From the NCBI RefSeq assembly GCF_001982605.1, contig NZ_MLCN01000001.1:62001-126000 (forward strand): a stretch of 64,000 bases of DNA, read 5' to 3'. The position numbers were made by a program, and so were the translations under genes. Source of the DNA: Alkanindiges hydrocarboniclasticus. GTDB lineage: Bacteria; Pseudomonadota; Gammaproteobacteria; Pseudomonadales; Moraxellaceae. Positions 19,801 to 28,578 of this stretch are shown here, piece after piece; position 1 is the first letter of the stretch, and each line of letters starts with the position of its first letter. A model generated the notes under the pieces. It saw only the letters and a list, made by a program, of their open reading frames with translations. It was not told where the DNA came from and did no database searches.

Positions 19801-20031
19801 CGGCCCATCATCATGACCACCATTGCCATGGGTGCAGGGATGCTGCCTATTGCACTGGGCATTGGTACGGATCCCAGTTTTCGCTCACCTATGGCCATTG
19901 CCGTAATTGGTGGCCTGATTACCAGTACGTTTTTATCACTGCTAGTGATTCCGGTGGTTTATACCTTAATTGATGACCTGCAACAGCTCATGTACCGGCT
20001 TAGAGGAAAGCGTAAAACCGTCAATTCCTGA
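16891..20031 (+). CDS. RND multidrug efflux permease (HAE1 type)
   Basis: Proton-driven inner-membrane exporter, 1046 residues, with 12 predicted transmembrane segments and two large periplasmic loops. Seen: TM4 carries Asp399-Asp400 in SLVVGILVDDAIVEIENI and TM10 carries Lys938 in GIASKNSILLVDYA, the proton-relay residues of the HAE family. The N-terminal segment IRNPIPSILLFIMLALTGLL is TM1. The gene starts within the adaptor stop (ATGA), so they form one operon. The substrate cannot be inferred. A strong terminator follows. Divergence from the pheA operon is probably incidental. Confidence 0.94.
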   Translation: MNFSAWSIRNPIPSILLFIMLALTGLLCFHWMKIQQFPDIELPMITVAAALPGAAPPQLETEVARKIENSIATIQGLKNQYSTIQDGMVTVTAEFRLEKPLQEALDDVRNAVSQVRSDLPADVRDPIVSKVNLSGAPILTYTVQSPRLDEESLSWFVDYDITRSMLKVPGVGAVARVGGVNRQVNVELDPTRLLALNASAADISRQLRQVQQEASGGQTKIGSNEQSIRTLATVKSAKDIAQMEIPLSDGRRIRLEDVATVRDGIAERRSAALLNGQPVVGFEITRSKGASEVDVEEGVKAALEQLKAEHPDLKITQAFNFVKPVVDDYKGSMSLLYEGAILAVLVVWLFLRDWRATLIAATALPLSILPAIIGMYYFGFTLNTVTLLAMSLVVGILVDDAIVEIENIIRHLRMGKTPYEAAMEAADEIGLAVIATTFTLIAVFLPTAFMSGIAGKFFVQFGWTAALAIFASLIVARLLTPMMSAYLLKPWVAKETDNTDTLPALVDHPAQQNLPYDDKSNDGFVMRNYLRTVAWCIHHRKTVMGAVTIFFIGSMMLVPLLPTGFVPATDTGQTQVRLELVPGSEFSETLAAAEYARHLIKDHPQIRSIYTTIGGGAAGSDPFSPSSAETRKATLTIQTSERNERDISLQGIEKELRERLSVLPGMRIQVGLAGANSKYQLALSGDDPDTLITTARTLERQLRTIPGLGSITSSTALIRPEVVIRPDFAKAADLGVTSAAIAETLRVATAGDFDQNLAKLNLSQRQIPIVIKLPVSARQDISLLGRLVVNGSRGPVMLGSIADISIDSGPSQIDRFNRLRNVNFNIELNDQQLGDVAAKIDQLPILKNLPPSVTRTEIGDAEVMAELFSSFGLAMLTGVMCIYVVLVLLFKDFLQPITLLFALVLSPGGAFILLLIANSTLSMPSLIGLLMLMGIASKNSILLVDYAILARKDQGMPRFEALLDACHKRARPIIMTTIAMGAGMLPIALGIGTDPSFRSPMAIAVIGGLITSTFLSLLVIPVVYTLIDDLQQLMYRLRGKRKTVNS

Positions 20032-20428
20032 TGGCTCTAGCCAGACTTTCCGGCTTTTCTCAAATCTTATGCTGAACCGATTGAGAAAAGCTGGAAATTT
20101 TTTATTTATCTCCCGCTGTTTAGTGACACTCCAGCTTTACCCAGCGCAATCCAGTTTGATTTTTTGTCCATAAAAATGCCACTTTGCCTTTTATTAAAGA
20201 GCAAACAGTACAAGATTGTTTATGGATACGTAAAAAAGCCTATGCTGCCATAAACTGTATTTGTTACATTGGCCTACAACGGATTGGCTCCTTTAGCCTC
20301 AACCTTTGGTTATGAATAGACCTTTGATCAGTAACGCAACCCATAGTCATTCGATTACTCGTTCCCTGATCATCAGCTCTCTAATCTAGAGTTCTTGTAA
20401 AACCAGCAACTTAGGATAAAAACTTAAA
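20032..20428. other. Intergenic region, 397 bases, terminator then tal leader
   Basis: The first 80 bases hold the efflux operon terminator (20047-20108). The rest, up to the transaldolase ATG, is AT-rich and shows no coding potential, tRNA or clear riboswitch. It probably carries the tal promoter, but I cannot place a convincing -35/-10 pair. Confidence 0.6.
20047..20108 (+). terminator. Terminator of the RND efflux operon
   Basis: A 17-bp stem (20047-20063 with 20081-20097, one G-T pair) with a 17-base loop is followed by TTTTTTATTTAT. It lies 16 bases past the permease stop. Confidence 0.9.
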
Positions 20429-21454
20429 ATGAACAGCACCATTTCTGCAACGACAGCTACTTCTGCTCAGGCTAACAATGCGCTGGCGCAACTTTGCCAG
20501 ATGACCACCGTAGTGGCTGATACCGGCGATTTGAAAGCCATTCAGCAATTTCGTCCCTTAGATGCGACGACTAATCCGTCATTAATTACAGCCGCAGCCA
20601 GCCTGCCCGAAAATGTTCATTTGATTGAAGCAGCTTATGAACAAGCCCGAAACGAAGGCCTGTCCGGTGAACCCTTGCTGAACCGCACCATTGATATTCT
20701 GACGGTTAAACTGGGTATTGAAATCCTGAAACTGGTCGAAGGCCGTGTCTCCACCGAAGTTGATCCCAATTTTTCCTTTAACACCGAAGCCACCATTAGC
20801 CGTGCACTTGAATTGCTTAAACTGTATGAGGCCGAAGGGATTAATAAAGACCGCGTGCTGATCAAGATTGCCGCCACATGGCAAGGCATTCAGGCTGCAA
20901 GATATCTGGAAGAACAGGGCATTCACTGTAACCTGACCCTGATTTTTAACCTGCATCAGGCTTCTGCCTGCGCTGATGCCAAAGTGACGCTGATTTCTCC
21001 GTTTGTCGGCCGCATTCTGGACTGGTACAAGAAAAAGGAAAACCGTGATTCCTACCCGATTGAACAAGACCCCGGTGTCAATTCCGTTAAGCAGATTTAC
21101 AACTATTACAAGCAGCATGGCCTAAAAACCCAGGTGATGGGCGCCAGCTTTAGAAGCAGTGAACAGGTGTTGGCACTGGCTGGCTGTGACCTGCTCACCA
21201 TTGCGCCATCCATTTTGCAAGAACTCCAGCAACGCCATGAGCATATCCAGCCCCAGCTTTCCGCTGAACTGGCCAAACAGGCTGAACCAGTAGATTATGT
21301 AGAACTGGATGAAGGCCGCTTTGAAGAATTTTTAAACCGCGATGAAATGGCCTATGCGCTGTTGCAAGCGGGGATTGATGGTTTTATCAAGGCACGTGAC
21401 CAATTGTCGCACCAGTTGCGTGAAAGTTTTGGCATTGGTGAAATCAAGGCTTAA
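20429..21454 (+). CDS. tal: Transaldolase (TalB type)
   Basis: Pentose-phosphate pathway enzyme moving a dihydroxyacetone unit from sedoheptulose-7-phosphate to glyceraldehyde-3-phosphate. Seen: DATTNPSLI near the N terminus, the Schiff-base lysine in RVLIKIAATWQGI, NLTLIFNLHQA, and VMGASFRSSEQVLALAGCD. The 341 residues exceed E. coli TalB (317) because of a Ser/Thr/Ala-rich N-terminal stretch and a longer C terminus. AGGA lies 12 bases before the ATG, a rather long spacing. It stands alone with a bidirectional terminator after it. rpiA, another non-oxidative pentose pathway gene, lies 22 kb away. Confidence 0.95.
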   Translation: MNSTISATTATSAQANNALAQLCQMTTVVADTGDLKAIQQFRPLDATTNPSLITAAASLPENVHLIEAAYEQARNEGLSGEPLLNRTIDILTVKLGIEILKLVEGRVSTEVDPNFSFNTEATISRALELLKLYEAEGINKDRVLIKIAATWQGIQAARYLEEQGIHCNLTLIFNLHQASACADAKVTLISPFVGRILDWYKKKENRDSYPIEQDPGVNSVKQIYNYYKQHGLKTQVMGASFRSSEQVLALAGCDLLTIAPSILQELQQRHEHIQPQLSAELAKQAEPVDYVELDEGRFEEFLNRDEMAYALLQAGIDGFIKARDQLSHQLRESFGIGEIKA

Positions 21455-21483
21455 AACCCGGCTAGAACCAGAATTCAAGCAAT

Positions 21484-21518
21484 AAAAAAAGACGCTCACT
21501 GATAGCGTCTTTTTTATT
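21484..21518. terminator. Bidirectional terminator between tal and RDD gene
   Basis: AAAAAAGACGCT (left) pairs with AGCGTCTTTTTT across a CACTGAT-type loop; A run on one side and T run on the other, so it can serve both convergent genes. Confidence 0.9.
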
Positions 21519-21576
21519 TAGATCAAAGAGCCAAATCATCTTGTTGTTTCAATATTCTCCCCTTCATTTATGGGTT

Positions 21577-22047
21577 TTATTCCTTAACCAGTACCGGCGT
21601 CACGTCCATTCCATAATCGCGAACCACCACGGTACTGGCCATTTTATCGTGCCAGCCCTGTTTTTTACGGTCAAAGGCAACCCAGATAAAGCCCAACAGC
21701 AGCACTATGGTTGAGACAAAGTAACCCAGATAGCGAATGACCGACTGTTTTAAGCTAATGGGCTGACCAGTTTTTTCATCCAGTACTTTGAGGGAAAACA
21801 GGATCTTACCCGGTGTGGCCTGCATTTTGACCCAAAACCAGATGGTGGCTACTATCGGCAATAGCCATGAAATAATGACTTCGCCAACGCCCAGAAAATC
21901 ACCATTTTGGGCAGCCTGCCAGTAAGTATCAACACCGTAATACATAATCAGCAAGGGAATGGTGATCAGCAGTATTAACACTGTATCCACTAACAACGCC
22001 CCTAACCGCACCCAAAACCCTGCATATTGATAACGCCCGCTCATCAT
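21577..22047 (-). CDS. RDD family integral membrane protein
   Basis: Small inner-membrane protein of 156 residues. Seen: the RDD signature near the start (AGFWVRLGALLVDTVLILLITIPLLI), then hydrophobic segments near residues 58-75 (IISWLLPIVATIWFWVK) and 110-128 (YFVSTIVLLLGFIWVAFD), and the family motif ATPGKILFSLKVLDEKTG followed by FDRKKQGWHDKMASTVVV. Some RDD proteins have been linked to ion transport; the role here is unknown. SD AGGA precedes two adjacent ATG codons (22047 and 22044). Monocistronic, convergent with tal and divergent from the BenE-type gene. Confidence 0.9.
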   Translation of the reverse strand: MMSGRYQYAGFWVRLGALLVDTVLILLITIPLLIMYYGVDTYWQAAQNGDFLGVGEVIISWLLPIVATIWFWVKMQATPGKILFSLKVLDEKTGQPISLKQSVIRYLGYFVSTIVLLLGFIWVAFDRKKQGWHDKMASTVVVRDYGMDVTPVLVKE

Positions 22048-22130
22048 TATTTTCCTATTATTTCAGCTATTGAGTCTGACGAAATTATGCGATTATTGCA
22101 CCTTGTTTTAAAACAGATATTTGTTATTTG

Positions 22131-23318
22131 ATGCCGCCTTTTTCCCTGTTTAAAGATTTTTCCATTTCGGCACTGGTGGCTGGTTTTGTCACAGTACTGG
22201 TTGGCTTTACCAGCTCGGCTGTGCTGGTGTTTCAGGCGGCACAAAGCTTTGCAGCCACACCGGAGCAAATGGGTTCATGGCTGTGGGCGCTAGGAGTTGG
22301 CATTGGCCTGTCCAGCATCGTGTTATCACTGTATTATAAAATTCCGGTGGCCACCGCATGGTCTACGCCGGGGGCTGCCATTTTAATTGCCGGAGCCAAT
22401 GGATTTAATATCCATCAGGCAACCGGGGCTTTTCTGGTGGCTGGTGTGCTGGTTGCCATTGCAGGTTTTTCTGGCTGGTTTGAACGTGCTTTAAAACATA
22501 TTCCAGTAAGCCTTGCAGCGGCCATGCTGGCAGGAATTTTGCTGCAATTCGGCCTAAATGTATTTACGGCCCTGCAAGATAATACCCTGCTGGTGTTAAC
22601 CATGCTGCTGTTTTATTTGCTGGCCAAGCGCCTGCTGCCACGCTATGCCATTTTGCTGGCGCTGGTGGTAGGCATTGGCATTAGCCTGATGCAGGGTGAG
22701 CTGCACAGTACACAGGTTGCGCTACAACTTACCACGCCAGTCTGGATTCAGCCCCAATGGTCGTTGCAGGCGATTATCAGTCTGGCCCTGCCCTTGTTTG
22801 TGGTGACCCTAGCTTCGCAAAACCTGCCCGGCATTGCCATGATTCAGGCTGCTGGCTATCGCTCGCCCACATCATCAGCAGTAGGCTGGACAGGTACTAC
22901 CACGATCCTGTTGGCGCCTTTTGGCGCTTTTACCATTAATCTGGCGGCCATTAGCGCGGCCATTTCATTGGGGCCAGAAGCTCATCCCAATCCTGCCAGA
23001 CGCTATGTAGCTGCTGTATTTGCCGGCATATTTTATCTGCTGATTGGCCTGTTTGGCGCCACCGTGACCACACTATTTCTGGCTTTCCCAAAGGCGCTGG
23101 TATTTGCCATTGCTGGGCTTGCCCTGTTTGGCACCATTGCCTCCAGTCTGGCCAATGCACTGGCTGTAGACCGTGAGCGTGAAGCTGCCCTGATTACTTT
23201 TCTGGTCACGGCATCCGGTTTGTCACTGGGGGGTATTGGTTCGGCATTCTGGGGCCTGATGGCGGGTATTATTAGCCTGCTGATTTTAAATGCAGGCAAG
23301 TTTAGCAAGGCCATTTAA
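22131..23318 (+). CDS. BenE family benzoate/H+ symporter-like protein
   Basis: Inner-membrane permease with about 11-12 hydrophobic segments. Seen: BenE-family blocks GFTSSAVLVFQAAQSF, TAWSTPGAAIL, LASQNLPGIAMIQAAGY, TGTTTILLAPFGAFTINLAAISAAI and AGIFYLLIGLFGATVTTLF. Known BenE proteins carry benzoate by proton symport, but the gene is not next to any ben or cat genes, so the substrate is uncertain. A TTG directly precedes the ATG at 22131, and no clear SD is seen. It is divergent from the RDD gene with a short shared promoter region. Confidence 0.9.
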   Translation: MPPFSLFKDFSISALVAGFVTVLVGFTSSAVLVFQAAQSFAATPEQMGSWLWALGVGIGLSSIVLSLYYKIPVATAWSTPGAAILIAGANGFNIHQATGAFLVAGVLVAIAGFSGWFERALKHIPVSLAAAMLAGILLQFGLNVFTALQDNTLLVLTMLLFYLLAKRLLPRYAILLALVVGIGISLMQGELHSTQVALQLTTPVWIQPQWSLQAIISLALPLFVVTLASQNLPGIAMIQAAGYRSPTSSAVGWTGTTTILLAPFGAFTINLAAISAAISLGPEAHPNPARRYVAAVFAGIFYLLIGLFGATVTTLFLAFPKALVFAIAGLALFGTIASSLANALAVDREREAALITFLVTASGLSLGGIGSAFWGLMAGIISLLILNAGKFSKAI

Positions 23319-23351
23319 ATTCTTTTCAATCCGCAGCAATCAGACTAGAGC

Positions 23352-24569
23352 TTAACCGCTGGGCTTTCCTCTGAGTAAAAAAACCTGCCGGAACACAATG
23401 CACAGCGCATAAAAAATCCCGATGGCCAAGGTCACATGGCCTACATTGCCCCACAATGGAAACAGTAGGATTAATAGCACTGTCATGGGATGCCAGAGTT
23501 TGTACCAGCCATAGTCAGTTTGCAGGTCATGAATCAACCACACCACCAGACTATAAATACTCAAGGGAATAGCAATGGCATATTCGGCCTGCTGGGCACT
23601 AATTTTGGAATGACCGGTAATTACATCCACGCCCGCGGCAAGCCCGGCACCAATGGCAGCAATACTCAGGAAAATAAAAAAATGACCATAACCCCAATAA
23701 AAAGCCTTGTTGGAACTGGTCAGTATTTCCGGAGCCTGACGGGCAAAATAACTCCACCAGACACTAAACATCATAATCATGCCACCAACCGTCAGGCAGA
23801 TGAGTTGATTATCAATACTGATCTTGGGGTCTGCAATGGCAGTATGAATGGCTGTAAATGAAGCCATGATCGTTTCACCCAGTACAATAATGGTTAAAAG
23901 ACCATAACGCTCGGCCATATGTTCCGGATGCCATGTGGTGGCATTGGCTTTTTCGGCCCAGATTGGTACACACATTTCCATAAAAGCCAGCGCCACAAAC
24001 TCTAGCTGAGTAAACGTTACCAGCTTTAGCTGATAGATAATCCAGCCCATTTGCACCAGCACAATACCCTTGGCATAGCGAAATGCAGTCTTGCGGCGTT
24101 TAGGGTCAGCAAAACCGGCGCGCAGCCACTGCATGACCAGTCCAAAACGCATAATCAGGTAACCCAGCACACACACCGAAAAATCATGATCGGTAAAAAC
24201 CTGATTCACACCAGCAGCCAGCACCAGTGAGCCGATAATCTGCATAAAGGTAATTAGCCGATAGGCAATGTCATCATTGTCATAGGCCGAGGCAAACCAG
24301 GTAAAGTTCATCCATGCCCACCAGATGGTAAAAAACACCATGATATATAGCGGCAATACCTCTGCAACATGATGCTCACTTAAACCATGGTGCAACTGGC
24401 TACTCGCAATGGAAATAGCCACCACAAACACCAGATCAAACAGTAGCTCCAATGGGGTCGCCCCGCGATTTTGTTCCGAAGGCTCACGCGGTTCCATGGA
24501 CTTTAGCCAGCTATCCGCCGAGCGCTCAAGTTCAATGTCGTTATCCTGCTGGCTACCGTTATGATGCAT
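23352..24569 (-). CDS. Low temperature requirement A (LtrA) family membrane protein
   Basis: Multi-pass membrane protein of 405 residues with about 11 hydrophobic segments. Seen: ATPLELLFDLVFVVAISIASSQLHH and FTIWWAWMNFTWFASAYDNDD, then ERYGLLTIIVLGETIMA, all characteristic of the LtrA family first named in Listeria. The biochemical function of the family is not established. The N-terminal 30 residues are hydrophilic. The nearest upstream gene on the same strand, pepN, ends 182 bases away behind a terminator, so this is probably a separate transcript. Confidence 0.88.
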   Translation of the reverse strand: MHHNGSQQDNDIELERSADSWLKSMEPREPSEQNRGATPLELLFDLVFVVAISIASSQLHHGLSEHHVAEVLPLYIMVFFTIWWAWMNFTWFASAYDNDDIAYRLITFMQIIGSLVLAAGVNQVFTDHDFSVCVLGYLIMRFGLVMQWLRAGFADPKRRKTAFRYAKGIVLVQMGWIIYQLKLVTFTQLEFVALAFMEMCVPIWAEKANATTWHPEHMAERYGLLTIIVLGETIMASFTAIHTAIADPKISIDNQLICLTVGGMIMMFSVWWSYFARQAPEILTSSNKAFYWGYGHFFIFLSIAAIGAGLAAGVDVITGHSKISAQQAEYAIAIPLSIYSLVVWLIHDLQTDYGWYKLWHPMTVLLILLFPLWGNVGHVTLAIGIFYALCIVFRQVFLLRGKPSG

Positions 24570-24665
24570 GAATGATCTTCAATTTTTTTAAAATAATCTT
24601 TTGAAGATAAACCGGCGCAGGCCTGCTATATCGTTGAGTTCTTGTGCTTTTATAGCGGTATTTTT

Positions 24666-24698
24666 ATAAAAAAGGCTTATACCGAAGCATAAGCCTTT
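24666..24698 (-). terminator. pepN terminator
   Basis: Minus strand: AAAGGCTTAT pairs with ATAAGCCTTT across an 8-base loop and is followed by a T run. Located 54 bases past the pepN stop. Confidence 0.85.
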
Positions 24699-24751
24699 CC
24701 AGTTTTTTAGCAGCAGGGGGTTTAAGCACCCTATCTGCTATTGGCGCTGCA

Positions 24752-27370
24752 TTAACCAGCCTTTAGCAGGTTATTCAGGGTTTCACAAACACTGCTGGAA
24801 CTCACCTGTCCCTTAAGCGCTTGCAGGATAGTTCTGGCCTCGCTACGCATAGGTTCAGCCAGTGTGTACCAGCGGCTTAGCAATTGCAGAATGCGTGAAC
24901 CCAGCACCGGATTTTGCTGATCCAGCCGCTTGGCAATTTCGGTATAAAACTGCATGCCTTCTTGTGTCCAGACCAATATAGGATTACCCGCAAAATGGCC
25001 AGTCACTGAGCGGATGCGGTTCGGTGTACTCCAGTCAAAATCCTGATGCTGCATCAGTTGACGGGCTAGCTGTACATTGCCTTTCGGGTTGCCTGCCTGC
25101 ACCGCAAACCATTGATCCAGTGCCAGGTCTTCATGCTTAAAGCGCTTGTAAAAGTCCTCCAGTCGGGCTTGCGCATCGGGTGCGTTATTCCAGACCAGTT
25201 GACGCAGTGCCCCAAGCCGTTCAGTCATGCACACTGCATTGTCATACTGCTGGCTAGCCCAATCTAGTGCCCCTTCAACATTGGCACGCACGGCAAAGCC
25301 CAGCACCACATTGCGGTAGGCCCGTTTACCCATTTCCACGCTGTTGTCTTCAAAGGCAACAATTGGGAGCGCCTGATAAGCCTGTGCCCAATAAGTTTTT
25401 AGCTTATCAGCCAGCGCTTTTAGCAATACTTCACGTTTTTCATGGACTTCAGCAGGATTAAAATTCTGGTCAATGCGGCTGGCCAGATAACTCTCCGATG
25501 GAATATCCAGTAAACGCGACGCCAACAAAGCATCTGTGTCAGCTACTTGTGGTAGAGCCTGCGCAATGGCATCCAGATAAACTGCCGGATCATGACCTTG
25601 CAGTAAAATCCGTTCTAGCAGCATCTGGGCCGCCTGCCACTGGTTAAACCCATTGGTTTCATTGGCCAGCAAAAATGCCAGGTCTTCATCACTATACGCA
25701 AAATCCAGTAGCACCGGCGCGGAAAAGTTGCGCAGTAGTGAAACCACGGGTTCTGTATGAATCTGCTCAAACACAATAGTCTGCTCAGCCTGATCCAGCA
25801 CAAACAAGCCATCTTTAACCCCGTTTTGCTGCAAGGCGTTGCCCTGTAACTGCAGTTGTTCACCTGTATTTTTATCAAACAGGGCAACACCAACCGGTAT
25901 AGGCAATGCTTGCGGCTCTGGATAATTAGGCCGCTTTGCCGTGCTCTGGCTTAACTTCAGGGTGTAAGTTTTGGCGCTGGCATCATAATGACCCGTGCCT
26001 TTTACACACGGCGTACCCGGCTGGCTGTACCACGGTAAAAAGTGATGCAGGTCAACACCGGAGCCGTCACTCAGGCTATCCACCAGATCCTCAACAGTAA
26101 CCGCCTGCCCATCATGGCGACGGAAATATTCATCAGTGCCCTGACGGAACTTTTCTGGCCCCAGCAGGTTTGCCATCATGCGGGCGATTTCAGCCCCCTT
26201 GTCATACACTGTGGCGGTATAAAAATTGTTGATTTCCACAAAATGATCAGGACGCGGCGGATGCGACAGCGGCCCGGCATCTTCTGCAAACTGCACCGAT
26301 TTTAAGCTGGACACATCGTCAATGCGCTGCACGGCGGCAGATTGCAGGGTTTCTGAAAAACTCTGGTCACGAAATACCGTAAAACCTTCTTTTAGGCACA
26401 ACTGGAACCAGTCGCGGCAGGTAATGCGATTGCCGGTCCAGTTATGAAAATACTCATGCGCAATGGTGGATTTCACATAAAACATGGCCGGGTCAGTGGT
26501 AATTTCAGGGTCAGCCAGCACACAAACGGTATTAAAAATATTCAGGCCCTTGTTTTCCATCGCCCCCATATTGAACTGGCTTACCGCAACAATCATATAA
26601 TTATCCAGATCATACGGACGGCCATACACGTCTTCATCCCATTTCATGGAATCTTTCAGCGCCTGCATGGCCACATGACACTTGGGCAAATCCTGCGCCA
26701 ATGCATAAATTTCCAGCGCAACCTTGCGGCCTTCCATGGTAATAAAGCTATCCTTAAGAACAGCCAGATCACCAATAACGGCGGCAAACAGGTAGCTGGG
26801 CTTTTTGGTAGGGTCATGCCAGATAGCAAAATGCCGATTGTCAGGCAAATCACCTTTTTCCACCAGATTGCCGTTGGCCAGTAAGGTTGGATATTTTTTA
26901 TCGGCTTCAATGCGGGTAGTAAATACAGTTAGAACGTCCGGGCGGTCTGGAAAAAAGGTAATCTTGCGAAACCCTTCCGGCTCATTCTGGGTTACAAACA
27001 GGTTACCAGCCTGATATAGCCCTTCAAGCTGGGTATTGCTTTCCGGATGAATTTTAACGCTAATACTAAACTCTGCCTGATCCGGTGCATTTTTAATAAT
27101 CAGTTGCTCAGGGTCTATATTGTAATCGTCTGGCGTTAAAACATTGCCATTAAGGCTAATATTCAGCAACTCCAGATCACGCCCGCACAGGGTCAAATCA
27201 CCGCTGGTCAGACGCTGCATCACCAGCTTGCTGTGCACTAGCGTGTGGTCATCATGCACCTGAATCGTCAGGTCTATACTAAGGACTTCAAAACTTGGCG
27301 GCGTATAATCTTTCAGATAAATCGTTTGATGGCTGTTTTCATTCAGCTCTGGATTGACGGCAATATTCAT
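24752..27370 (-). CDS. pepN: Aminopeptidase N (M1 zinc peptidase)
   Basis: Cytosolic zinc aminopeptidase of 872 residues (E. coli PepN: 870), which removes N-terminal residues from peptides in the last steps of protein turnover. Seen: substrate-binding GAMENKGLN, zinc site HEYFH at residues 305-309 with the downstream Glu in LKEGFTVFRD, and the catalytic Tyr region YDKGAE. SD AGGA lies 7 bases before the ATG. A perfect palindrome (27391-27407) sits just upstream of the SD and may be a regulatory site. Monocistronic with its own terminator. Confidence 0.97.
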   Translation of the reverse strand: MNIAVNPELNENSHQTIYLKDYTPPSFEVLSIDLTIQVHDDHTLVHSKLVMQRLTSGDLTLCGRDLELLNISLNGNVLTPDDYNIDPEQLIIKNAPDQAEFSISVKIHPESNTQLEGLYQAGNLFVTQNEPEGFRKITFFPDRPDVLTVFTTRIEADKKYPTLLANGNLVEKGDLPDNRHFAIWHDPTKKPSYLFAAVIGDLAVLKDSFITMEGRKVALEIYALAQDLPKCHVAMQALKDSMKWDEDVYGRPYDLDNYMIVAVSQFNMGAMENKGLNIFNTVCVLADPEITTDPAMFYVKSTIAHEYFHNWTGNRITCRDWFQLCLKEGFTVFRDQSFSETLQSAAVQRIDDVSSLKSVQFAEDAGPLSHPPRPDHFVEINNFYTATVYDKGAEIARMMANLLGPEKFRQGTDEYFRRHDGQAVTVEDLVDSLSDGSGVDLHHFLPWYSQPGTPCVKGTGHYDASAKTYTLKLSQSTAKRPNYPEPQALPIPVGVALFDKNTGEQLQLQGNALQQNGVKDGLFVLDQAEQTIVFEQIHTEPVVSLLRNFSAPVLLDFAYSDEDLAFLLANETNGFNQWQAAQMLLERILLQGHDPAVYLDAIAQALPQVADTDALLASRLLDIPSESYLASRIDQNFNPAEVHEKREVLLKALADKLKTYWAQAYQALPIVAFEDNSVEMGKRAYRNVVLGFAVRANVEGALDWASQQYDNAVCMTERLGALRQLVWNNAPDAQARLEDFYKRFKHEDLALDQWFAVQAGNPKGNVQLARQLMQHQDFDWSTPNRIRSVTGHFAGNPILVWTQEGMQFYTEIAKRLDQQNPVLGSRILQLLSRWYTLAEPMRSEARTILQALKGQVSSSSVCETLNNLLKAG

Positions 27371-27744
27371 TCAAAAATCCTTATTGGGTATTTTACCAAT
27401 GGTAAAAAAACATGGGGAAAAATATAGCGCCACTGGCTTTATTTGTAGAGGGTGTAAACCGATACTTGGGGTTAAGTTTTGTGAATACAATCAAGAGTCC
27501 TGCGCTTTTGCCCAAATTATGAACATGGGCCTGTTTATTAACCTGTCATTATCGTGCTGGCGAGTTGTTAGGACAGTTTAAGCACTATATCTTTAACGGC
27601 AAGACTGCTGTTAATAGAACGCGTTTTAGCCTTTTACATAAGCATACGCGGCTTTGCAAAACCCCTATAGTGAAAATGGCTAAACACTTTATCTTTATCA
27701 TGTAAATATTTACGGTTGATTCAATTTAAGGCTGGGCTTAAGTT
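27371..27744. other. Intergenic region, 374 bases, divergent promoters
   Basis: Lies between pepN (minus) and a methyltransferase gene (plus). It contains the palindrome at 27391-27407 and otherwise AT-rich sequence without credible coding potential. No RNA gene was recognised. Confidence 0.6.
27391..27407. promoter_or_regulatory. Perfect palindrome upstream of pepN, possible operator
   Basis: TTTTACC-AAT-GGTAAAA, 7-bp arms with a 3-base centre, 20 bases upstream of the pepN start codon. Its size fits a dimeric regulator site; the regulator is unknown. Confidence 0.45.
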
Positions 27745-28545
27745 ATGACAACTTCTGGTGACTCTTTTTCCTTTGTTCATCCCACGGCAATGACAGGCTT
27801 TGAAATGGGCGCACCGGTTTATCGCAAGGGCCGCCCTGACTATCCGCAGCAAACACAGGCATGGCTGACAGATTCTGTGGGTATTCATGGCAATAGTACG
27901 GTGGTTGATCTGGGATCCGGTACAGGCAAGTTTTTACCACAACTGCTGGCTTTAACCCGTCAGGTGCATGCGGTAGAACCCTCTCCAGCCATGCTGGGCC
28001 AATTACGCCAACAGTTTCCACAGATCAGTGCGCATCAGGCCTCGGCAGCAGCCTTGCCCTTTGCTGATCAGAGTATTGATGCGGTAATTTGCGCCCAGTC
28101 ATTTCACTGGTTTGCCAATACACAGTCCTTAACTGACATTGCACGCGTGCTAAAACCCAATGGCAAGCTGGGCCTGATCTGGAATAGCCGTGATGACTCG
28201 GTAGACTGGGTTTCACGCATGGTACAACTGATTAATACCTATGAAAATGACACGCCGCGCCATCAGTCCGGTGCATGGAAAAAGGTACTGGAAAATTCCT
28301 GCTTTAGCTTAAAAGACCAGGCCATTTTTCATCATGAGCATCAGGGCAGCATTCAGGATGTAATCATCAATCGCGCGCTATCTACCAGCTTTATTGCCCA
28401 ACTGGATCAAAACCAGCAAAATCACTTTGTTGATGAATTAAAAATCCTGCTGTTTCCAGATGTCAAACTGGATAACACCGAGGCCATTATCCACATGCCG
28501 TATCGAACCCATGCCTATACTTTTGAAAAAATGACTCAGGATTAA
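27745..28545 (+). CDS. Class I SAM-dependent methyltransferase
   Basis: Rossmann-fold methyltransferase of 266 residues. Seen: motif I VVDLGSGTGKFLPQL (about residues 51-65), the acidic residue after it in VHAVEPSPAMLGQL, motif II region SIDAVICAQSFHWFAN and motif III RVLKPNGKLGLIWNS. This belongs to the Methyltransf_11 / UbiE-like group; the HWFAN form is common in proteins of unknown substrate. The N terminus has YRKGRPDYP, typical of this subgroup. No strong SD is seen. It stands alone, divergent from pepN and convergent with the zeta-like kinase. Confidence 0.88.
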   Translation: MTTSGDSFSFVHPTAMTGFEMGAPVYRKGRPDYPQQTQAWLTDSVGIHGNSTVVDLGSGTGKFLPQLLALTRQVHAVEPSPAMLGQLRQQFPQISAHQASAAALPFADQSIDAVICAQSFHWFANTQSLTDIARVLKPNGKLGLIWNSRDDSVDWVSRMVQLINTYENDTPRHQSGAWKKVLENSCFSLKDQAIFHHEHQGSIQDVIINRALSTSFIAQLDQNQQNHFVDELKILLFPDVKLDNTEAIIHMPYRTHAYTFEKMTQD

Positions 28546-28578
28546 TACTGGAGAAGGATTTTCTGTAAGAATGACACG

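Noticed and set aside
20112-20428. Possible small RNA or riboswitch in the tal leader
   Set aside because: No conserved fold or terminator-antiterminator pair could be recognised by eye.
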